Positions 35,652 to 45,672 are shown, numbered from the stretch's first letter. The stretch is 64,000 nt of DNA from Pedobacter sp. ASV28 (GCF_016428855.1 NZ_JAELTN010000016.1:1-64000), one strand, 5' to 3'. Made by a program: numbers and translations. Notes: generated from the sequence alone by a model not told the origin.

Positions 35652-36050
35652 ATGCCAAGTTCTAAAATTAACCTTCTCGTCATTGACGATGATGACATTA
35701 ACATCTTCATCATTAGCAAAATAGTCGAAAAAACTGGCTACGATGTGGAAATATGCGCCAAACATAATGGTCAGCTTGCTATTGACTACATCAAAGACTT
35801 GGTCGAAAACCATGAGCAGTTACCGCAGTTGGTATTGGTTGACATCAACATGCCGATATTAAATGGCTGGGAATTTATCGAAGCTTTTGAAGCCCTTAAC
35901 CTTGAGGTGAAAAATGACATGTACATGCTTTCTTCTTCGGTATATGAAAACGACATAGAGAAGGCCAAAAGTTACAAGTCCGTAAAGGGCTTTATTTCCA
36001 AGCCCCTATCCATCGATCGTTTGAAGGAACTTATTGCTGCAATAGACTAA
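35652..36050 (+). CDS. Single-domain response regulator (CheY-like)
   Basis: 132 residues, receiver domain only. Acidic pocket IDDDD (11-15), phospho-acceptor Asp64 in LVDINMP, Ser in MLSSSV, and Lys in FISKPLS. No output domain follows, so it acts through protein contacts or phosphotransfer; its kinase is not adjacent. Its stop overlaps the end of the converging MBL gene by four bases (36047-36050). Confidence 0.93.
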   Translation: MPSSKINLLVIDDDDINIFIISKIVEKTGYDVEICAKHNGQLAIDYIKDLVENHEQLPQLVLVDINMPILNGWEFIEAFEALNLEVKNDMYMLSSSVYENDIEKAKSYKSVKGFISKPLSIDRLKELIAAID

Positions 36051-36817
36051 ACAATCTTAAATTTATCATCTTCCAGTTCAATAAAAGCCTGCGTCTTCGA
36101 TTTGGAATGATAGAATAGGCATTTCCAATTTTCTGCCGCTGCCTTACGGCCAAATTCATCCCTCAATTCCATAGCCTTACGCCCATCATAATCGTATTTT
36201 GCAATAAATTTTCTGATCAACTCTTCCGGCTCGGGCAAAACATCTCCTCCAAAAAACACTTTGTCTTCACCATCGTCAATTAAAAAAACCTGGTGATAAG
36301 GGCAATGTGCACCCGTTAGTTCGAAACTAATTTCATTGGTCAATTGGCCCGTTCCCTCTACCAGTTGTAGCTGTGCATTGCGCTGTACAAAGTCGAAAAT
36401 CTCTGTATGATAAGATGACGATTTACTGGAAAAGGCCGTTTCCCACTCTCCTTGCTGCATCACATAAGTAGCATGTGGAAAACTCAATTCCATTTTTCCG
36501 TCATGGTGGTGCACCATGCCACCAGAATGATCAAAATGTAGGTGGGACATCAATACCATTTCTATATCATCTGGATCGAAACCCATCTTTTTGATATTTT
36601 CGTGCAAATGTAGCTGGCCTTGCTCGTTGCTATAGCCTAAGCCTGTATCAAATAACACCAGGCTATTTTCCAATTTCACCAAAAATGGCTGTACATGTAT
36701 AAATAATGAGGCTGGCCTATCTTTCGGATCGTCTTTTGTAGGATCAAAAGGAATAAACTTTTTACTCGCATCTACTGAGTAGGATCCTTCTTGTAAGGTA
36801 AAAACTTGTATGGCCAT
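36047..36817 (-). CDS. MBL-fold metallo-hydrolase (lactonase-like)
   Basis: 256 residues with the metallo-beta-lactamase signature SHLHFDHSGG (His92, His94, Asp96, His97), later GAHCPYHQVFL and FGGDVLP. The spacing resembles quorum-quenching lactonases and related MBL hydrolases; the substrate is unknown. ATG 36817 is chosen: the longer frame from 36883 would start upstream of the predicted transcription start, because a -7 element lies at 36872-36865. Confidence 0.88.
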   Translation of the reverse strand: MAIQVFTLQEGSYSVDASKKFIPFDPTKDDPKDRPASLFIHVQPFLVKLENSLVLFDTGLGYSNEQGQLHLHENIKKMGFDPDDIEMVLMSHLHFDHSGGMVHHHDGKMELSFPHATYVMQQGEWETAFSSKSSSYHTEIFDFVQRNAQLQLVEGTGQLTNEISFELTGAHCPYHQVFLIDDGEDKVFFGGDVLPEPEELIRKFIAKYDYDGRKAMELRDEFGRKAAAENWKCLFYHSKSKTQAFIELEDDKFKIV

Positions 36818-36864
36818 CTCTTTTTTTGAAAAGAATTTTAATGATATATTTACGAGCGATAGCA

Positions 36865-36872
36865 CAAATATA
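36865..36872 (-). promoter_or_regulatory. MBL hydrolase -7 element
   Basis: TATATTTG on the minus strand fits TAnnTTTG. Transcription would begin near 36858, giving a leader of about 40 bases to the ATG at 36817. Confidence 0.45.
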
Positions 36873-36950
36873 GAGAACAACATAGCTTAAACATAAAATT
36901 TTATGCAAGCAGCTGTTGTTTTTATGGCACGACAAAACAGATACAGGGAA

Positions 36951-38654
36951 ATGGAAAAACGTTGGGTACAGCATAATTATACTGATAGAGAAACTGTTAA
37001 TACACTTGCCAGTGAGTTGAATATTGATAAGTGTTTAGCACAAATCCTAGCTCAACGTGGCATATCTTCCTTTGAAGAGGCGCGACATTTTTTCAGGCCG
37101 CAATTGCTTCAGCTTCATGATCCATTTCTAATGAAAGGAATGGAGCAGGCCATCGATAGGATCAATCGGGCCATTGCTGCAAAAGAGGGCATACTTATTT
37201 ATGGCGATTATGACGTAGATGGCACCACCGCTGTAACTTTAGCTTATCATTTCTTTAGTCAGTTTAGCACTAACATTGCTTATTATATCCCCGACAGGCA
37301 CGTAGAGGGCTATGGCATTTCCACTCAGAGCATTGATTATGCTGCCCAAAATGGCTATTCCTTGATTATTGCCTTAGATTGTGGGATCAGAGCGGTTGAA
37401 AAAATTGATTACGCCAACTCCTTGGGCATTGATTTTATTATATGTGATCATCACCTACCTGGAGATGACATTCCCAAAGCCATAGCCGTATTAGATCCTA
37501 AACAGGTTGATTGCCCCTATCCATTTAAGGAACTATCAGGTTGTGGCATTGGTTTTAAACTTGCCCAGGCCTATGCCCAATTTCATGACCTACCGTCCTC
37601 ATGCTACGAACAATACTTAGACCTTTGCATGGTAAGTATTGCGGCCGATATTGTGCCCATTATTGATGAAAATAGGATCTTGGCCTATCATGGCTTAATT
37701 AAGTTGAATAGCGACCCTTCCATGGGTTTAAAAGCATTGATGCAGATTGCCGGAAAAACAGAACATTATTCTATTACGGATGTTGTTTTTCTTTTAGCGC
37801 CACGCATTAATGCGGCGGGAAGGATGGGGCATGCCAGCGATGCCGTTAAAATGTTATTGAGCGAAGAGCTGCTCTTTGCTGACGAACAAAGCTCCTTCAT
37901 TAACCTACAGAATACCGAGCGGAAATCTTTTGATCAAAACATCACTTTAGAGGCTTTAGCGATCATTGAGAATAATGAAGTACTCATTAATCGTAAAACC
38001 ACGGTTGTTTTTCAGCAACATTGGAATAAAGGTGTAATTGGCATTGTAGCTTCACGGTTAACCGAAAAATACTATAGGCCTACTATTGTATTAACCGAAT
38101 CGAATGGAAAATATACCGGTTCGGCAAGATCGGTAGCGGGTTATGACCTATATGAGGCCTTGGTATCTTGTAGTGATCTACTCGTACAGTTTGGCGGGCA
38201 TAAATATGCCGCAGGCTTAACCATTCATCCCGAAAACTTAGAATCTTTTGCCAATCGATTCGAAAAAGTGGTGTCTGAAAGTATTGATCCTGCATTACTT
38301 ATTCCAGAAATAAATATCGATACAGCACTTCATCTAACCCAGATAGATGGTAAATTTTATCGCGTATTAAGTCAAATGGGCCCTTTTGGCCCGTTAAACA
38401 TGACCCCCATATTTATGAGCAACAATGTGAATTTAGTAGGCTATCCCAAAATTGTGGGGACAAATCATTTAAAATTCAGTGTAAAGCAACAAAATTCCGC
38501 TATTTTTGACGCTATCGGTTTTAATTTAGGGGAATATGAAATCCTACTAAAACAAAATAGACCATTTTCCATTTGTTACACGTTAGAAGAAAATAACTGG
38601 AAGGACAAAAAAAGTTTACAACTAAATATAAAAGGAATTAAGATTGAGGAATAA
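36951..38654 (+). CDS. recJ: Single-stranded-DNA exonuclease RecJ
   Basis: 567 residues from ATG 36951 (MEKRWVQHNY); in-frame ATGs at 36924 and 36903 would add 9 or 16 residues of less family-like sequence. The DHH domain has GDYDVDGT at 85-92 and ICDHHLPGD with Asp166-His167-His168. The DHHA1 part shows FGGHKYAAGLTI. It degrades single strands 5' to 3' in repair and recombination. It diverges from the MBL gene and is followed 67 bp later by lptB. Confidence 0.95.
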   Translation: MEKRWVQHNYTDRETVNTLASELNIDKCLAQILAQRGISSFEEARHFFRPQLLQLHDPFLMKGMEQAIDRINRAIAAKEGILIYGDYDVDGTTAVTLAYHFFSQFSTNIAYYIPDRHVEGYGISTQSIDYAAQNGYSLIIALDCGIRAVEKIDYANSLGIDFIICDHHLPGDDIPKAIAVLDPKQVDCPYPFKELSGCGIGFKLAQAYAQFHDLPSSCYEQYLDLCMVSIAADIVPIIDENRILAYHGLIKLNSDPSMGLKALMQIAGKTEHYSITDVVFLLAPRINAAGRMGHASDAVKMLLSEELLFADEQSSFINLQNTERKSFDQNITLEALAIIENNEVLINRKTTVVFQQHWNKGVIGIVASRLTEKYYRPTIVLTESNGKYTGSARSVAGYDLYEALVSCSDLLVQFGGHKYAAGLTIHPENLESFANRFEKVVSESIDPALLIPEINIDTALHLTQIDGKFYRVLSQMGPFGPLNMTPIFMSNNVNLVGYPKIVGTNHLKFSVKQQNSAIFDAIGFNLGEYEILLKQNRPFSICYTLEENNWKDKKSLQLNIKGIKIEE

Positions 38655-38717
38655 GGATTAAGGAGCAAAAGAATAAAGACCCTAAAAATCGTAATTCGTA
38701 AATCTAAAATCGTAAAT
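38644..38717 (+). repeat. Low-complexity intergenic repeat
   Basis: Between recJ and lptB the purine phrase AAGGATTAAGGAGCAAAAG, a variant of the one at 25938-25987, is followed by three copies of a short unit (AAATCGTAAT, CGTAAATC, AAATCGTAAAT). It leaves no room for a clear promoter. Confidence 0.45.
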
Positions 38718-38721
38718 ATAA

Positions 38722-39456
38722 ATGATTTTAAAAGCAGAGCATCTCATTAAAAAATATAAGCAGCGTACTGTTGTTAATGATGTTTCCTTTGAGGTTAGCC
38801 AAGGCGAAATTGTAGGTTTATTAGGTCCCAATGGGGCTGGCAAGACTACTTCATTTTACATGATCGTAGGTCTGATCAAGCCTAATGAGGGCAGCATATT
38901 TTTAGATGGAGAAGACATTACCAAAGACCCGATGTACCGAAGAGCCCAAAAAGGTATTGGTTATTTGGCTCAAGAAGCCAGTGTATTCAGAAAATTATCT
39001 GTAGAAGATAATATTATGGCCATTTTGGAGATGACCCAGCTCAATAAAGAGGAAAGAAAGGACAAACTGGAAGAGTTGATTACCGAATTCAGCTTACATA
39101 AAGTGAGGAAGAACAGGGGCGACCTACTTTCTGGAGGGGAACGCAGAAGAACAGAAATTGCCAGGGCACTGGCCGCAAGTCCTAATTTTATCTTATTAGA
39201 TGAGCCCTTTGCTGGTGTAGATCCTATTGCAGTAGAAGAAATACAGAGTATTGTCGCTAAGCTGAAGAGAAAAAATATAGGCATACTCATTACCGACCAT
39301 AATGTACAGGAGACTTTATCCATTACCGATAGGGCTTATTTATTGTTTGAGGGGAAAATATTAGAATCGGGCACTCCTGAAGTTTTAGCGGCAAATGAAA
39401 TGGTTAGAAAAGTCTATTTAGGATCAAATTTTATCCTGCGAAAGAAAAACCTGTAA
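38722..39456 (+). CDS. lptB: LPS export ABC ATPase LptB
   Basis: A 244-residue ABC ATPase. Walker A GPNGAGKT at 35-42, signature [15 protein letters not shown], Walker [16 protein letters not shown], switch ITDHNVQE. The [10 protein letters not shown] stretch and the length are typical of LptB, which powers LPS extraction by LptFG. No lptF, lptG or lptC gene is adjacent. GH3-type and membrane protein genes follow on the same strand. Confidence 0.94.
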   Translation: MILKAEHLIKKYKQRTVVNDVSFEVSQGEIVGLLGPNGAGKTTSFYMIVGLIKPNEGSIFLDGEDITKDPMYRRAQKGIGYLAQEASVFRKLSVEDNIMAILEMTQLNKEERKDKLEELITEFSLHKVRKNRGDLLSGGERRRTEIARALAASPNFILLDEPFAGVDPIAVEEIQSIVAKLKRKNIGILITDHNVQETLSITDRAYLLFEGKILESGTPEVLAANEMVRKVYLGSNFILRKKNL

Positions 39457-39468
39457 TTTTAACTGCTG

Positions 39469-40977
39469 ATGGCTATTGTAAATTCACTCTTCACCTGGTA
39501 TATGAAAAAGCGCATTCATCAGATCGAGCTTTTTATCAAGTATCCATTAGATGTTCAGGAGGAATGGTTACATACCCTGATCGCTAGCGCCGAAAACACC
39601 GAATGGGGAAAACGCTATGATTATAAGTCCATACTAACCATTCAACAATTTAAAGAACGTATCCCCATACAAAATTACGATAGCCTAAAACCCTATATCG
39701 AGCGGATGCTACAAGGCGAACAAAATATCTTGTGGCCTTCGGAGATCAAATGGTTTGCCAAGTCATCTGGAACCACCAGCGATCGAAGTAAGTTTATTCC
39801 AGTATCAGAAGAAGCATTGGAAGAATGCCATTTTAAAGGCGGCAAAGATATGCTGTCCATCTATTGCAATAACAGGCCCAATACCCAGATGTTCACCGGT
39901 AAAGGCCTTGTATTGGGAGGGAGCCATCAGATCAACCAACTTTGTGAAGACATCCATTACGGCGATCTGTCGGCCGTATTGATTAAAAACCTACCTGTAT
40001 GGGCAGAATATTACAGGACTCCCGATATGTCTATTGCACTAATGGATAATTACGAAGAAAAAATGGACAGAATGGCTGAGGCCACCATTAAGGAGAACGT
40101 AACTAATATTTCCGGTGTACCCACCTGGACTATCGTACTGGCAAAGAAGGTCTTGGAAATCACCGGCAAGCACAATTTATTGGAAGTTTGGCCTAATCTG
40201 GAAGCTTACTTTCATGGTGCGGTAAACTTCACCCCATATAGAGCACAATTCAAGGAGCTTATCCCTTCGTCGGGCATGTACTATCTGGAGACCTATAATG
40301 CCTCAGAAGGTTTCTTTGGCATACAGGATCAATCTCACTCAGAAGAGCTTTTGCTGATGTTGGATTATGGCATCTATTATGAGTTTTTACCCATAGAACA
40401 TTTAGAAGAAGAAAATCCGAAAACATTATCGTTAGATCAGGTAGAGCTAAATAAAAATTATGCCATCATCATTAGTACCAATGCTGGTTTATGGCGTTAT
40501 ATGATTGGCGACACCGTACAATTTACCTCTCTCCATCCTTTTAGGATAAAAATTACAGGCCGTACAAAGCACTTCATTAATGCATTTGGTGAAGAAGTTA
40601 TTATTGACAATGCCGAAAATGCCCTTACAAAAGCCTGCGCTGTTACCAACGCCAAGATAAAAGATTACACTGCTTGTCCTATTTATTTTAGTGGGGAGAA
40701 AGCCGGAGGCCATGAATGGATTATTGAATTTGAGCAGCAACCATCAGATTTTGAACAATTTGTGGATGTACTTGATCAAACCCTAAGGGAAGTAAACTCT
40801 GATTATGATGCTAAACGCTTTAAAGACATGGCCCTGAGACGTCCGAAAGTTCATACTGCCCCCAGTGGAACTTTTTATAACTGGATGAAAAACAGGGGAA
40901 AACTAGGTGGCCAACACAAAGTACCTCGTTTGGCAAATAATAGGGAGTATGTTGATGACATATTGCGCATTATGTAA
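39469..40977 (+). CDS. GH3-family acyl-adenylating protein
   Basis: A 502-residue GH3 auxin-responsive-promoter family protein, related to plant acyl-acid amido synthetases. ATP-binding motifs: FAKSSGTTSDRSKFIPVS near 95, YLETYNASEGFFGIQD near 275, and YMIGDTVQFTSLHPFRI near 343 with the adenylation Asp. It would form an acyl-AMP and join the acid to an amino acid or other amine; the bacterial substrate is unknown. It lies 12 bp behind lptB and 6 bp before the DUF2306-like gene, so it is in one operon. Confidence 0.92.
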   Translation: MAIVNSLFTWYMKKRIHQIELFIKYPLDVQEEWLHTLIASAENTEWGKRYDYKSILTIQQFKERIPIQNYDSLKPYIERMLQGEQNILWPSEIKWFAKSSGTTSDRSKFIPVSEEALEECHFKGGKDMLSIYCNNRPNTQMFTGKGLVLGGSHQINQLCEDIHYGDLSAVLIKNLPVWAEYYRTPDMSIALMDNYEEKMDRMAEATIKENVTNISGVPTWTIVLAKKVLEITGKHNLLEVWPNLEAYFHGAVNFTPYRAQFKELIPSSGMYYLETYNASEGFFGIQDQSHSEELLLMLDYGIYYEFLPIEHLEEENPKTLSLDQVELNKNYAIIISTNAGLWRYMIGDTVQFTSLHPFRIKITGRTKHFINAFGEEVIIDNAENALTKACAVTNAKIKDYTACPIYFSGEKAGGHEWIIEFEQQPSDFEQFVDVLDQTLREVNSDYDAKRFKDMALRRPKVHTAPSGTFYNWMKNRGKLGGQHKVPRLANNREYVDDILRIM

Positions 40978-40983
40978 TAGACT

Positions 40984-41628
40984 ATGCTAAACCTGCCAAA
41001 TCTTAAAATCAATTATCTTCGTTTAGTTTGGCTACTGCTTTTTTCTTTGTTTTTTCTGTTGATGTTACAGATTACCCTACGCTATATTCCTTTTAACAAC
41101 GAAGTTGCCTTTCTGCAGATTAAGCAAACCGAAGTAGAAAGCGTGAAACCTTATCTGCCTATTTTTTATCTACATGTTTACAGCTCTATATTCGTACTAC
41201 TTGCCGGTTTTACGCAATTCAATAAACGTTTGGTCTTCAACAATAGCCGTTTACATCGTGCCATCGGCTATCTTTATGTAATTACAGTACTCTGTTTTTC
41301 AGCCCCTTCGGGCATTTATATTGCTTTTTATGCCAATGGCGGAATAACGGCAAAGATTGCTTTCCTTACTTTAGGTATACTATGGTTTGGATTTACCCTA
41401 AAAGCCATATTGCTTGCAAAACAAGGAAAGATTGTCGAACACCAAAACTATATGCTCAGGAGTTTTGCCTTGGCCAGTTCTGCCATCAGCCTAAGGTTTT
41501 GGAAGGTAATCTTGGTTTACCTTTTCCATCCAGCACCTATGGATGTTTATCAGCTTGTTGCTTGGCTGGGATGGATACCCAATCTATTAATTATTGAACG
41601 GATTATTAAAAACAAACAAAAAATATGA
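40984..41628 (+). CDS. DUF2306-type membrane protein
   Basis: 214 residues with six hydrophobic segments (~13-33, ~58-78, ~90-112, ~120-142, ~155-175, ~185-205). The loop pattern SRLHRAIGYLYV and the conserved HQNYMLRSFALASSAISLRFW match DUF2306-like proteins, which carry conserved His residues that might bind haem. Function is unknown. The stop overlaps the next gene's start by four bases. Confidence 0.85.
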   Translation: MLNLPNLKINYLRLVWLLLFSLFFLLMLQITLRYIPFNNEVAFLQIKQTEVESVKPYLPIFYLHVYSSIFVLLAGFTQFNKRLVFNNSRLHRAIGYLYVITVLCFSAPSGIYIAFYANGGITAKIAFLTLGILWFGFTLKAILLAKQGKIVEHQNYMLRSFALASSAISLRFWKVILVYLFHPAPMDVYQLVAWLGWIPNLLIIERIIKNKQKI

Positions 41629-42500
41629 AGAATCTTATCATCGCATTTTTAGCCTTTTTAGCGCTTGCATCATGCCATAATAACAGCAACCCACAAACTG
41701 CAAAAGATGCAGCAGATAGTACTGCCGTAGTAAATAATAGTTATGATCATTTATATGGTACCTGGGTAGGGTATTTTATGGCCGAGGAAGCTAAAGACGA
41801 AGTGTACAATCAAAACAAAATCACTTTAATCATTAAAAACATCAATGACCAAAAAGTTGTAGGACGTAGTGTGGTAGCGGGTAACGACAGGCCATTACAA
41901 GGCACACTTACCGACATTAACCATAAAATTAGTTTTGTACTGGATGAGCCAGGCACGGATAAATACGATGGCCGTTTTGAATTTGAGCTTCGCAAGGATA
42001 CTTTAGTTGGAACATGGAAATCGTACAAACAAGAGATCAACGTGACAAAAAGATCTTTCAAGTTATTGAAAAAAGCTTTTGTTTACAATGCAAACCTAAT
42101 GTTGGATAAAGATGGCGAATACATTGACTGGGAATCCAGCAAGGTGAAAAAGGTGACCGATACCATTGACGGAAAGGCTAAAATTTACATGAACGAATAC
42201 TATAGAAGTGCTTCAAATGCAGTGTTTACGCTTAACTCCTCTGCTCAAGAGTTAAAAGAAAGTGATTTGAAAAACTTACGTAAGTTAGATCTCCAAATCT
42301 TAAGGAACACCATTTTTGCCCGTCATGGTTACACGTTTAAAAAGAAAACCTACCGTCAATTTTTCGATTTTGTAGATTGGTACATTCCGGTAAGCGATAA
42401 TGTAGAATCTGAACTGACTGCCCTAGAAAAAAAGAACATCAAACTATTAGAGAGATTTGAAAAGTATGCAGAAGACAACTATGATCGCTTTGGTCGATAG
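41625..42500 (+). CDS. YARHG-domain lipoprotein
   Basis: 291 residues. Lipobox LALASC puts the lipidated Cys at residue 17. The middle (~40-150) is a beta-rich domain (YGTWVGYFMAEEA, GRFEFELRKDTLVGTWKS) like a lipocalin-type barrel. The C-terminal YARHG domain is RKLDLQILRNTIFARHGYTF through VDWYIP at ~220-265, an extracellular domain of Gram-negative and Gram-positive surface proteins of uncertain function. Translation is coupled to the upstream gene by a 4-bp overlap. Confidence 0.9.
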   Translation: MKNLIIAFLAFLALASCHNNSNPQTAKDAADSTAVVNNSYDHLYGTWVGYFMAEEAKDEVYNQNKITLIIKNINDQKVVGRSVVAGNDRPLQGTLTDINHKISFVLDEPGTDKYDGRFEFELRKDTLVGTWKSYKQEINVTKRSFKLLKKAFVYNANLMLDKDGEYIDWESSKVKKVTDTIDGKAKIYMNEYYRSASNAVFTLNSSAQELKESDLKNLRKLDLQILRNTIFARHGYTFKKKTYRQFFDFVDWYIPVSDNVESELTALEKKNIKLLERFEKYAEDNYDRFGR

Positions 42501-42551
42501 TTTTAGGTACGCTTGTTGATAGGGATATAAAACAATTAAATAAATACCCCG

Positions 42552-42956
42552 ATGAATAAGCACAAGTTGAAACGGATGTTTAGTTCCTTTGTAACCAAAG
42601 CACAAAACCTAGCACACAACAAGGATCAAACCCAACTCAAGATCAGAGAGGCTTTTGATAAGGCAACGACAAATGAAGGTGCGCTTGCCGAAGTATGGCA
42701 TAAGCTACAATTGCTGCTCGGCCTAGCGAAAGACTACGCCAATGGGAGTTACCTGGATGTAGACAGAAAAACTATGGTATCTATTATAGCAGGCCTGCTC
42801 TATTTCATTTCTCCAATAGACCTCATTCCTGATTTTTTAGTAGGCATTGGTTTAATAGACGATGCTTTTATCATTGGCTACATTTACAGCAAGGTTGCCA
42901 ATGAATTGGTAAAATACGAAGCATGGAAAAACAAGAAAAAAGTTATTCATATTTAA
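42552..42956 (+). CDS. YkvA/DUF1232-family protein
   Basis: 134 residues with the DUF1232 signature LLYFISPIDLIPDFLVGIGLIDDAFII near 80-106, which forms a hydrophobic hairpin that likely contacts the membrane. An N-terminal amphipathic region (~15-70) precedes it. Function of the family is not established. It lies 51 bp after the YARHG lipoprotein, same strand. Confidence 0.9.
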   Translation: MNKHKLKRMFSSFVTKAQNLAHNKDQTQLKIREAFDKATTNEGALAEVWHKLQLLLGLAKDYANGSYLDVDRKTMVSIIAGLLYFISPIDLIPDFLVGIGLIDDAFIIGYIYSKVANELVKYEAWKNKKKVIHI

Positions 42957-43022
42957 CATGAACGGTTTATTGATTATTTGGATTTATTTTAGTAAATTTA
43001 ATTAGCTAATATACAACCAGAT

Positions 43023-43451
43023 ATGAAGATCGTACAACAAGTCCTCAACACTAAACCTGTTCAAATTTATAGTGTAGACCGATCTACTTCGGTCTTAGGC
43101 GCATTAAAAATAATGAACGAAAAAAACATTAGCGCTTTGCTCATCATGGAAAATGGGCAATTGCTTGGTATTTTTACAGAACGGGATTATGCCCGTAAAA
43201 TCATTTTGCAGGGAAAATCTTCAAAAGAAACACTCATTAGTGAAGCAATGACCGAAAATCCGATTAGCGTAAGCCCGAACGACACTATAGAGCTTTGTAT
43301 GGAGATCATGACCGATAAGCACATTAGACATTTGCCCGTTAAAGACGCTGCCCAAACCGTGGGGATGATCTCCATTGGAGATGTAGTTAAATCTATCATA
43401 GCCGATCAGAAGCAAACCATTTCACAGTTGGAGGACTACATAAAAGGTTAA
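43023..43451 (+). CDS. CBS-domain protein
   Basis: 142 residues: two CBS domains in tandem (~10-62, NEKNISALLIMENGQLLGIF, and ~78-130, TDKHIRHLPVKDAAQTVGMI). Paired CBS domains form a Bateman module that binds adenosyl ligands such as AMP or SAM and regulate a partner; here no enzyme domain is attached, and the partner is unknown. The 182-bp gap to the converging PUL shows only an AU-type hairpin near 43500-43520. Confidence 0.92.
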   Translation: MKIVQQVLNTKPVQIYSVDRSTSVLGALKIMNEKNISALLIMENGQLLGIFTERDYARKIILQGKSSKETLISEAMTENPISVSPNDTIELCMEIMTDKHIRHLPVKDAAQTVGMISIGDVVKSIIADQKQTISQLEDYIKG

Positions 43452-43633
43452 AAATAACCGTTCTTTATTTGGTCACTTCTTTTTCGGCTTAATTTACAGT
43501 CTATTTAGGTGATAAATAGGCAAAGAGGATGCTCGAACTAGTAAAGCTAATACCCTAGATATGCTCTTGGGTTTAGGACTAAAATGCCCCGACAGCAATT
43601 TTAATCATTTGACAAGCATCACTCTTTGCTTTA

Positions 43634-45667
43634 TTAATTTTTAGGGCTTGACGTGAGCCAGGCCAGATTAAATCGATAGTGTATTTTGCTGCTAATTAAA
43701 TGTATCACATTGTCTGGTGTTTGTGTCGCTGCTAGGTAGCCCATGGGCTCTGCATTATTTTTGGTCATTTCAAAAAAGCCAGTCCAGCCACCACCATCCA
43801 TATATCGGTCTTTGCCATCTGTAAGTAGTTTTTTTGTAGACCACGTTTTGCCTTCATCAAAAGATACCGCAGCAAACATACCGTAACCTTTATATTCATT
43901 TCCAGTAATATCTTTAAACATCATCCCTCTTCTTTGCTCATTTTTTTCCCTTGGATGATGTGTAAATGAAATCAGTAAAAGAGCGCCTTCATTTAATCGA
44001 CGTAAGATGAGGCGTTGCCCCGAATATATAGGCAGAAATTCTGTTGGCGTGTAAGTCCAACTTTTGCCCATATCTTTAGAAATACTCATTGGCATACGTA
44101 AACCCATATTGTCTTTTGCCTCAAGATCATTATTTCTGCCCAAAGCCATTAAATTACCATTTTTTAACTGAACAACACCAGCATGTATCCCTGCAATCAA
44201 CTCTCCATCTGTACCCTCTTTAAATGTTGGATTTTGAATAATTTTTGATGGCTTTTCCCAAGTTTTTCCATTATCCTTGCTGATGTGTATTGCGGTTCCG
44301 CCAGCTTGCCCAGGATGCGCATCTGCAGCTTGAATTAACCATCCTTCTTTAGTTTTAAACATCCCAGCAATTACTTGATTCTGCATCTCATGATCTGCAT
44401 TAATAAATTTTGGTTCAGACCAAGTAGCGCCATTATCTGTACTTATTCTGTTAATCATCGCTAAATTTTTCCATCCCCCTGCTACTTCCACGCCATTGGT
44501 ATGGATGATTGTACCTTTACCATCATGAAAAAGAGATGAACCTGTTAAATTTCTATCAGGAATTCTTAAAAATTCTGAAGGTTCATCCCATTCATTTTTA
44601 CCTGCTCTTAACCTACTGGCTAAGATGGTCATCTCACGTCCAGATTCATCATCGGTTGAAAACCAAATAGCCAATAAATCGCCATTGGTGCACCAAGTAA
44701 TTGCCGGACAGTGATTATGCAAATAAAATGGTGTCTTGTTGGTAGGAGAAGGTTCCCTTATATAATAGATGGGTTCCATAAACAATGGTTCTTTTGAAGA
44801 CTGCGACCATTCAAAAGTATGTTGAGCAACATTTATGACATAAGCCGAAGGACCAGCATTCGGTAATGCAGCGGTAGTTGGCATTTCGCCTTCAACTATT
44901 CTAAAGCCTACCACCCAGTTTTTATCTTCAGGGATCATTGCCAGCCTGTTGGCTGAACGAAGAAATTCTGGAGGTGTGTTATGACTACCACCTCTGGTTA
45001 CTCTGTAATTTCCCGAAACAGCACCAACAGGGTCTCTTTGTTCTTTAGCTTGATAAGGGCCGTACCAATCTGCACACCACTCTTCTACATTACCATGCAT
45101 ATCGTACAAACCCCAAGTATTGGGCTCAAATTGAGCTACCTGTAAAGAAACAGGCTTAGGATCACGGTTAAACTCTTGTACTTTATAGAGTTCTTTGGGC
45201 ATTTTACCAGCCATAGAAAATCCTGATAATGTACCCGCTCTACATGCATATTCCCACTCAGCTTCCATTGGCAAGCGATAGTTTTTTCCTTCTTTCTTAG
45301 ATAGCCATTTACAAAAAGCCAAGGCATCTTCATAGCTAACAAAAATCACCGCCTCATCATCTGCTTTAGACAATCCTTTCTTGCCTCTATATGATTTATG
45401 TTGTGGATCAAATTGTTCGTATTGCGCATTGGTTACTTCTGTCGCCGAAATTTTAAATGGCTTGGTAATTTGTACCACATGCGCAGGTGCCTCATCAAAA
45501 TTCTTTCCACGGCCATCAGAGCCCATATAAAATCTACCAGATGGAATATTAACCATCTCCATGCGCAGACTATTGGTCGATTTTTGTAGCGGTTGATTTT
45601 GTGCTACGACAATTCCCAAATTTGCAATAAGTACCAGTACGACACTACAGCATATCTTTCTCATCAT
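43634..45667 (-). CDS. FGE-like/sialidase-fold fusion, secreted
   Basis: 677 residues after a signal peptide (VVLVLIANLGIVVAQ). Residues ~33-265 form an FGE-sulfatase (SUMF1) domain: MVNIPSGRFYMGSDG, EWEYACRAGT, GNVEEWCADWYGPY, RGGSHNTPPEFLRSANRLA. The two redox Cys of true formylglycine enzymes are absent at the RGGS loop, so it is not an FGE. Residues ~290-677 form a six-bladed sialidase-type propeller with Asp boxes (STDNGATW, SKDNGKTW, SKDMGKSW, SFDEGKTW). The FRIP arginine motif of true sialidases is not visible. It is the last gene of the PUL operon, 5 bp after the GDPD gene. I infer a secreted glycan-binding or glycan-cleaving role. Confidence 0.85.
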   Translation of the reverse strand: MMRKICCSVVLVLIANLGIVVAQNQPLQKSTNSLRMEMVNIPSGRFYMGSDGRGKNFDEAPAHVVQITKPFKISATEVTNAQYEQFDPQHKSYRGKKGLSKADDEAVIFVSYEDALAFCKWLSKKEGKNYRLPMEAEWEYACRAGTLSGFSMAGKMPKELYKVQEFNRDPKPVSLQVAQFEPNTWGLYDMHGNVEEWCADWYGPYQAKEQRDPVGAVSGNYRVTRGGSHNTPPEFLRSANRLAMIPEDKNWVVGFRIVEGEMPTTAALPNAGPSAYVINVAQHTFEWSQSSKEPLFMEPIYYIREPSPTNKTPFYLHNHCPAITWCTNGDLLAIWFSTDDESGREMTILASRLRAGKNEWDEPSEFLRIPDRNLTGSSLFHDGKGTIIHTNGVEVAGGWKNLAMINRISTDNGATWSEPKFINADHEMQNQVIAGMFKTKEGWLIQAADAHPGQAGGTAIHISKDNGKTWEKPSKIIQNPTFKEGTDGELIAGIHAGVVQLKNGNLMALGRNNDLEAKDNMGLRMPMSISKDMGKSWTYTPTEFLPIYSGQRLILRRLNEGALLLISFTHHPREKNEQRRGMMFKDITGNEYKGYGMFAAVSFDEGKTWSTKKLLTDGKDRYMDGGGWTGFFEMTKNNAEPMGYLAATQTPDNVIHLISSKIHYRFNLAWLTSSPKN

Positions 45668-45672
45668 AACTT

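Noticed and set aside
36818..36883. Longer start for the MBL gene
   Set aside because: Would begin upstream of the transcription start predicted from the -7 element at 36865-36872.
43634..45667. Calling the N-terminal domain a formylglycine-generating enzyme
   Set aside because: The two active-site cysteines are absent.
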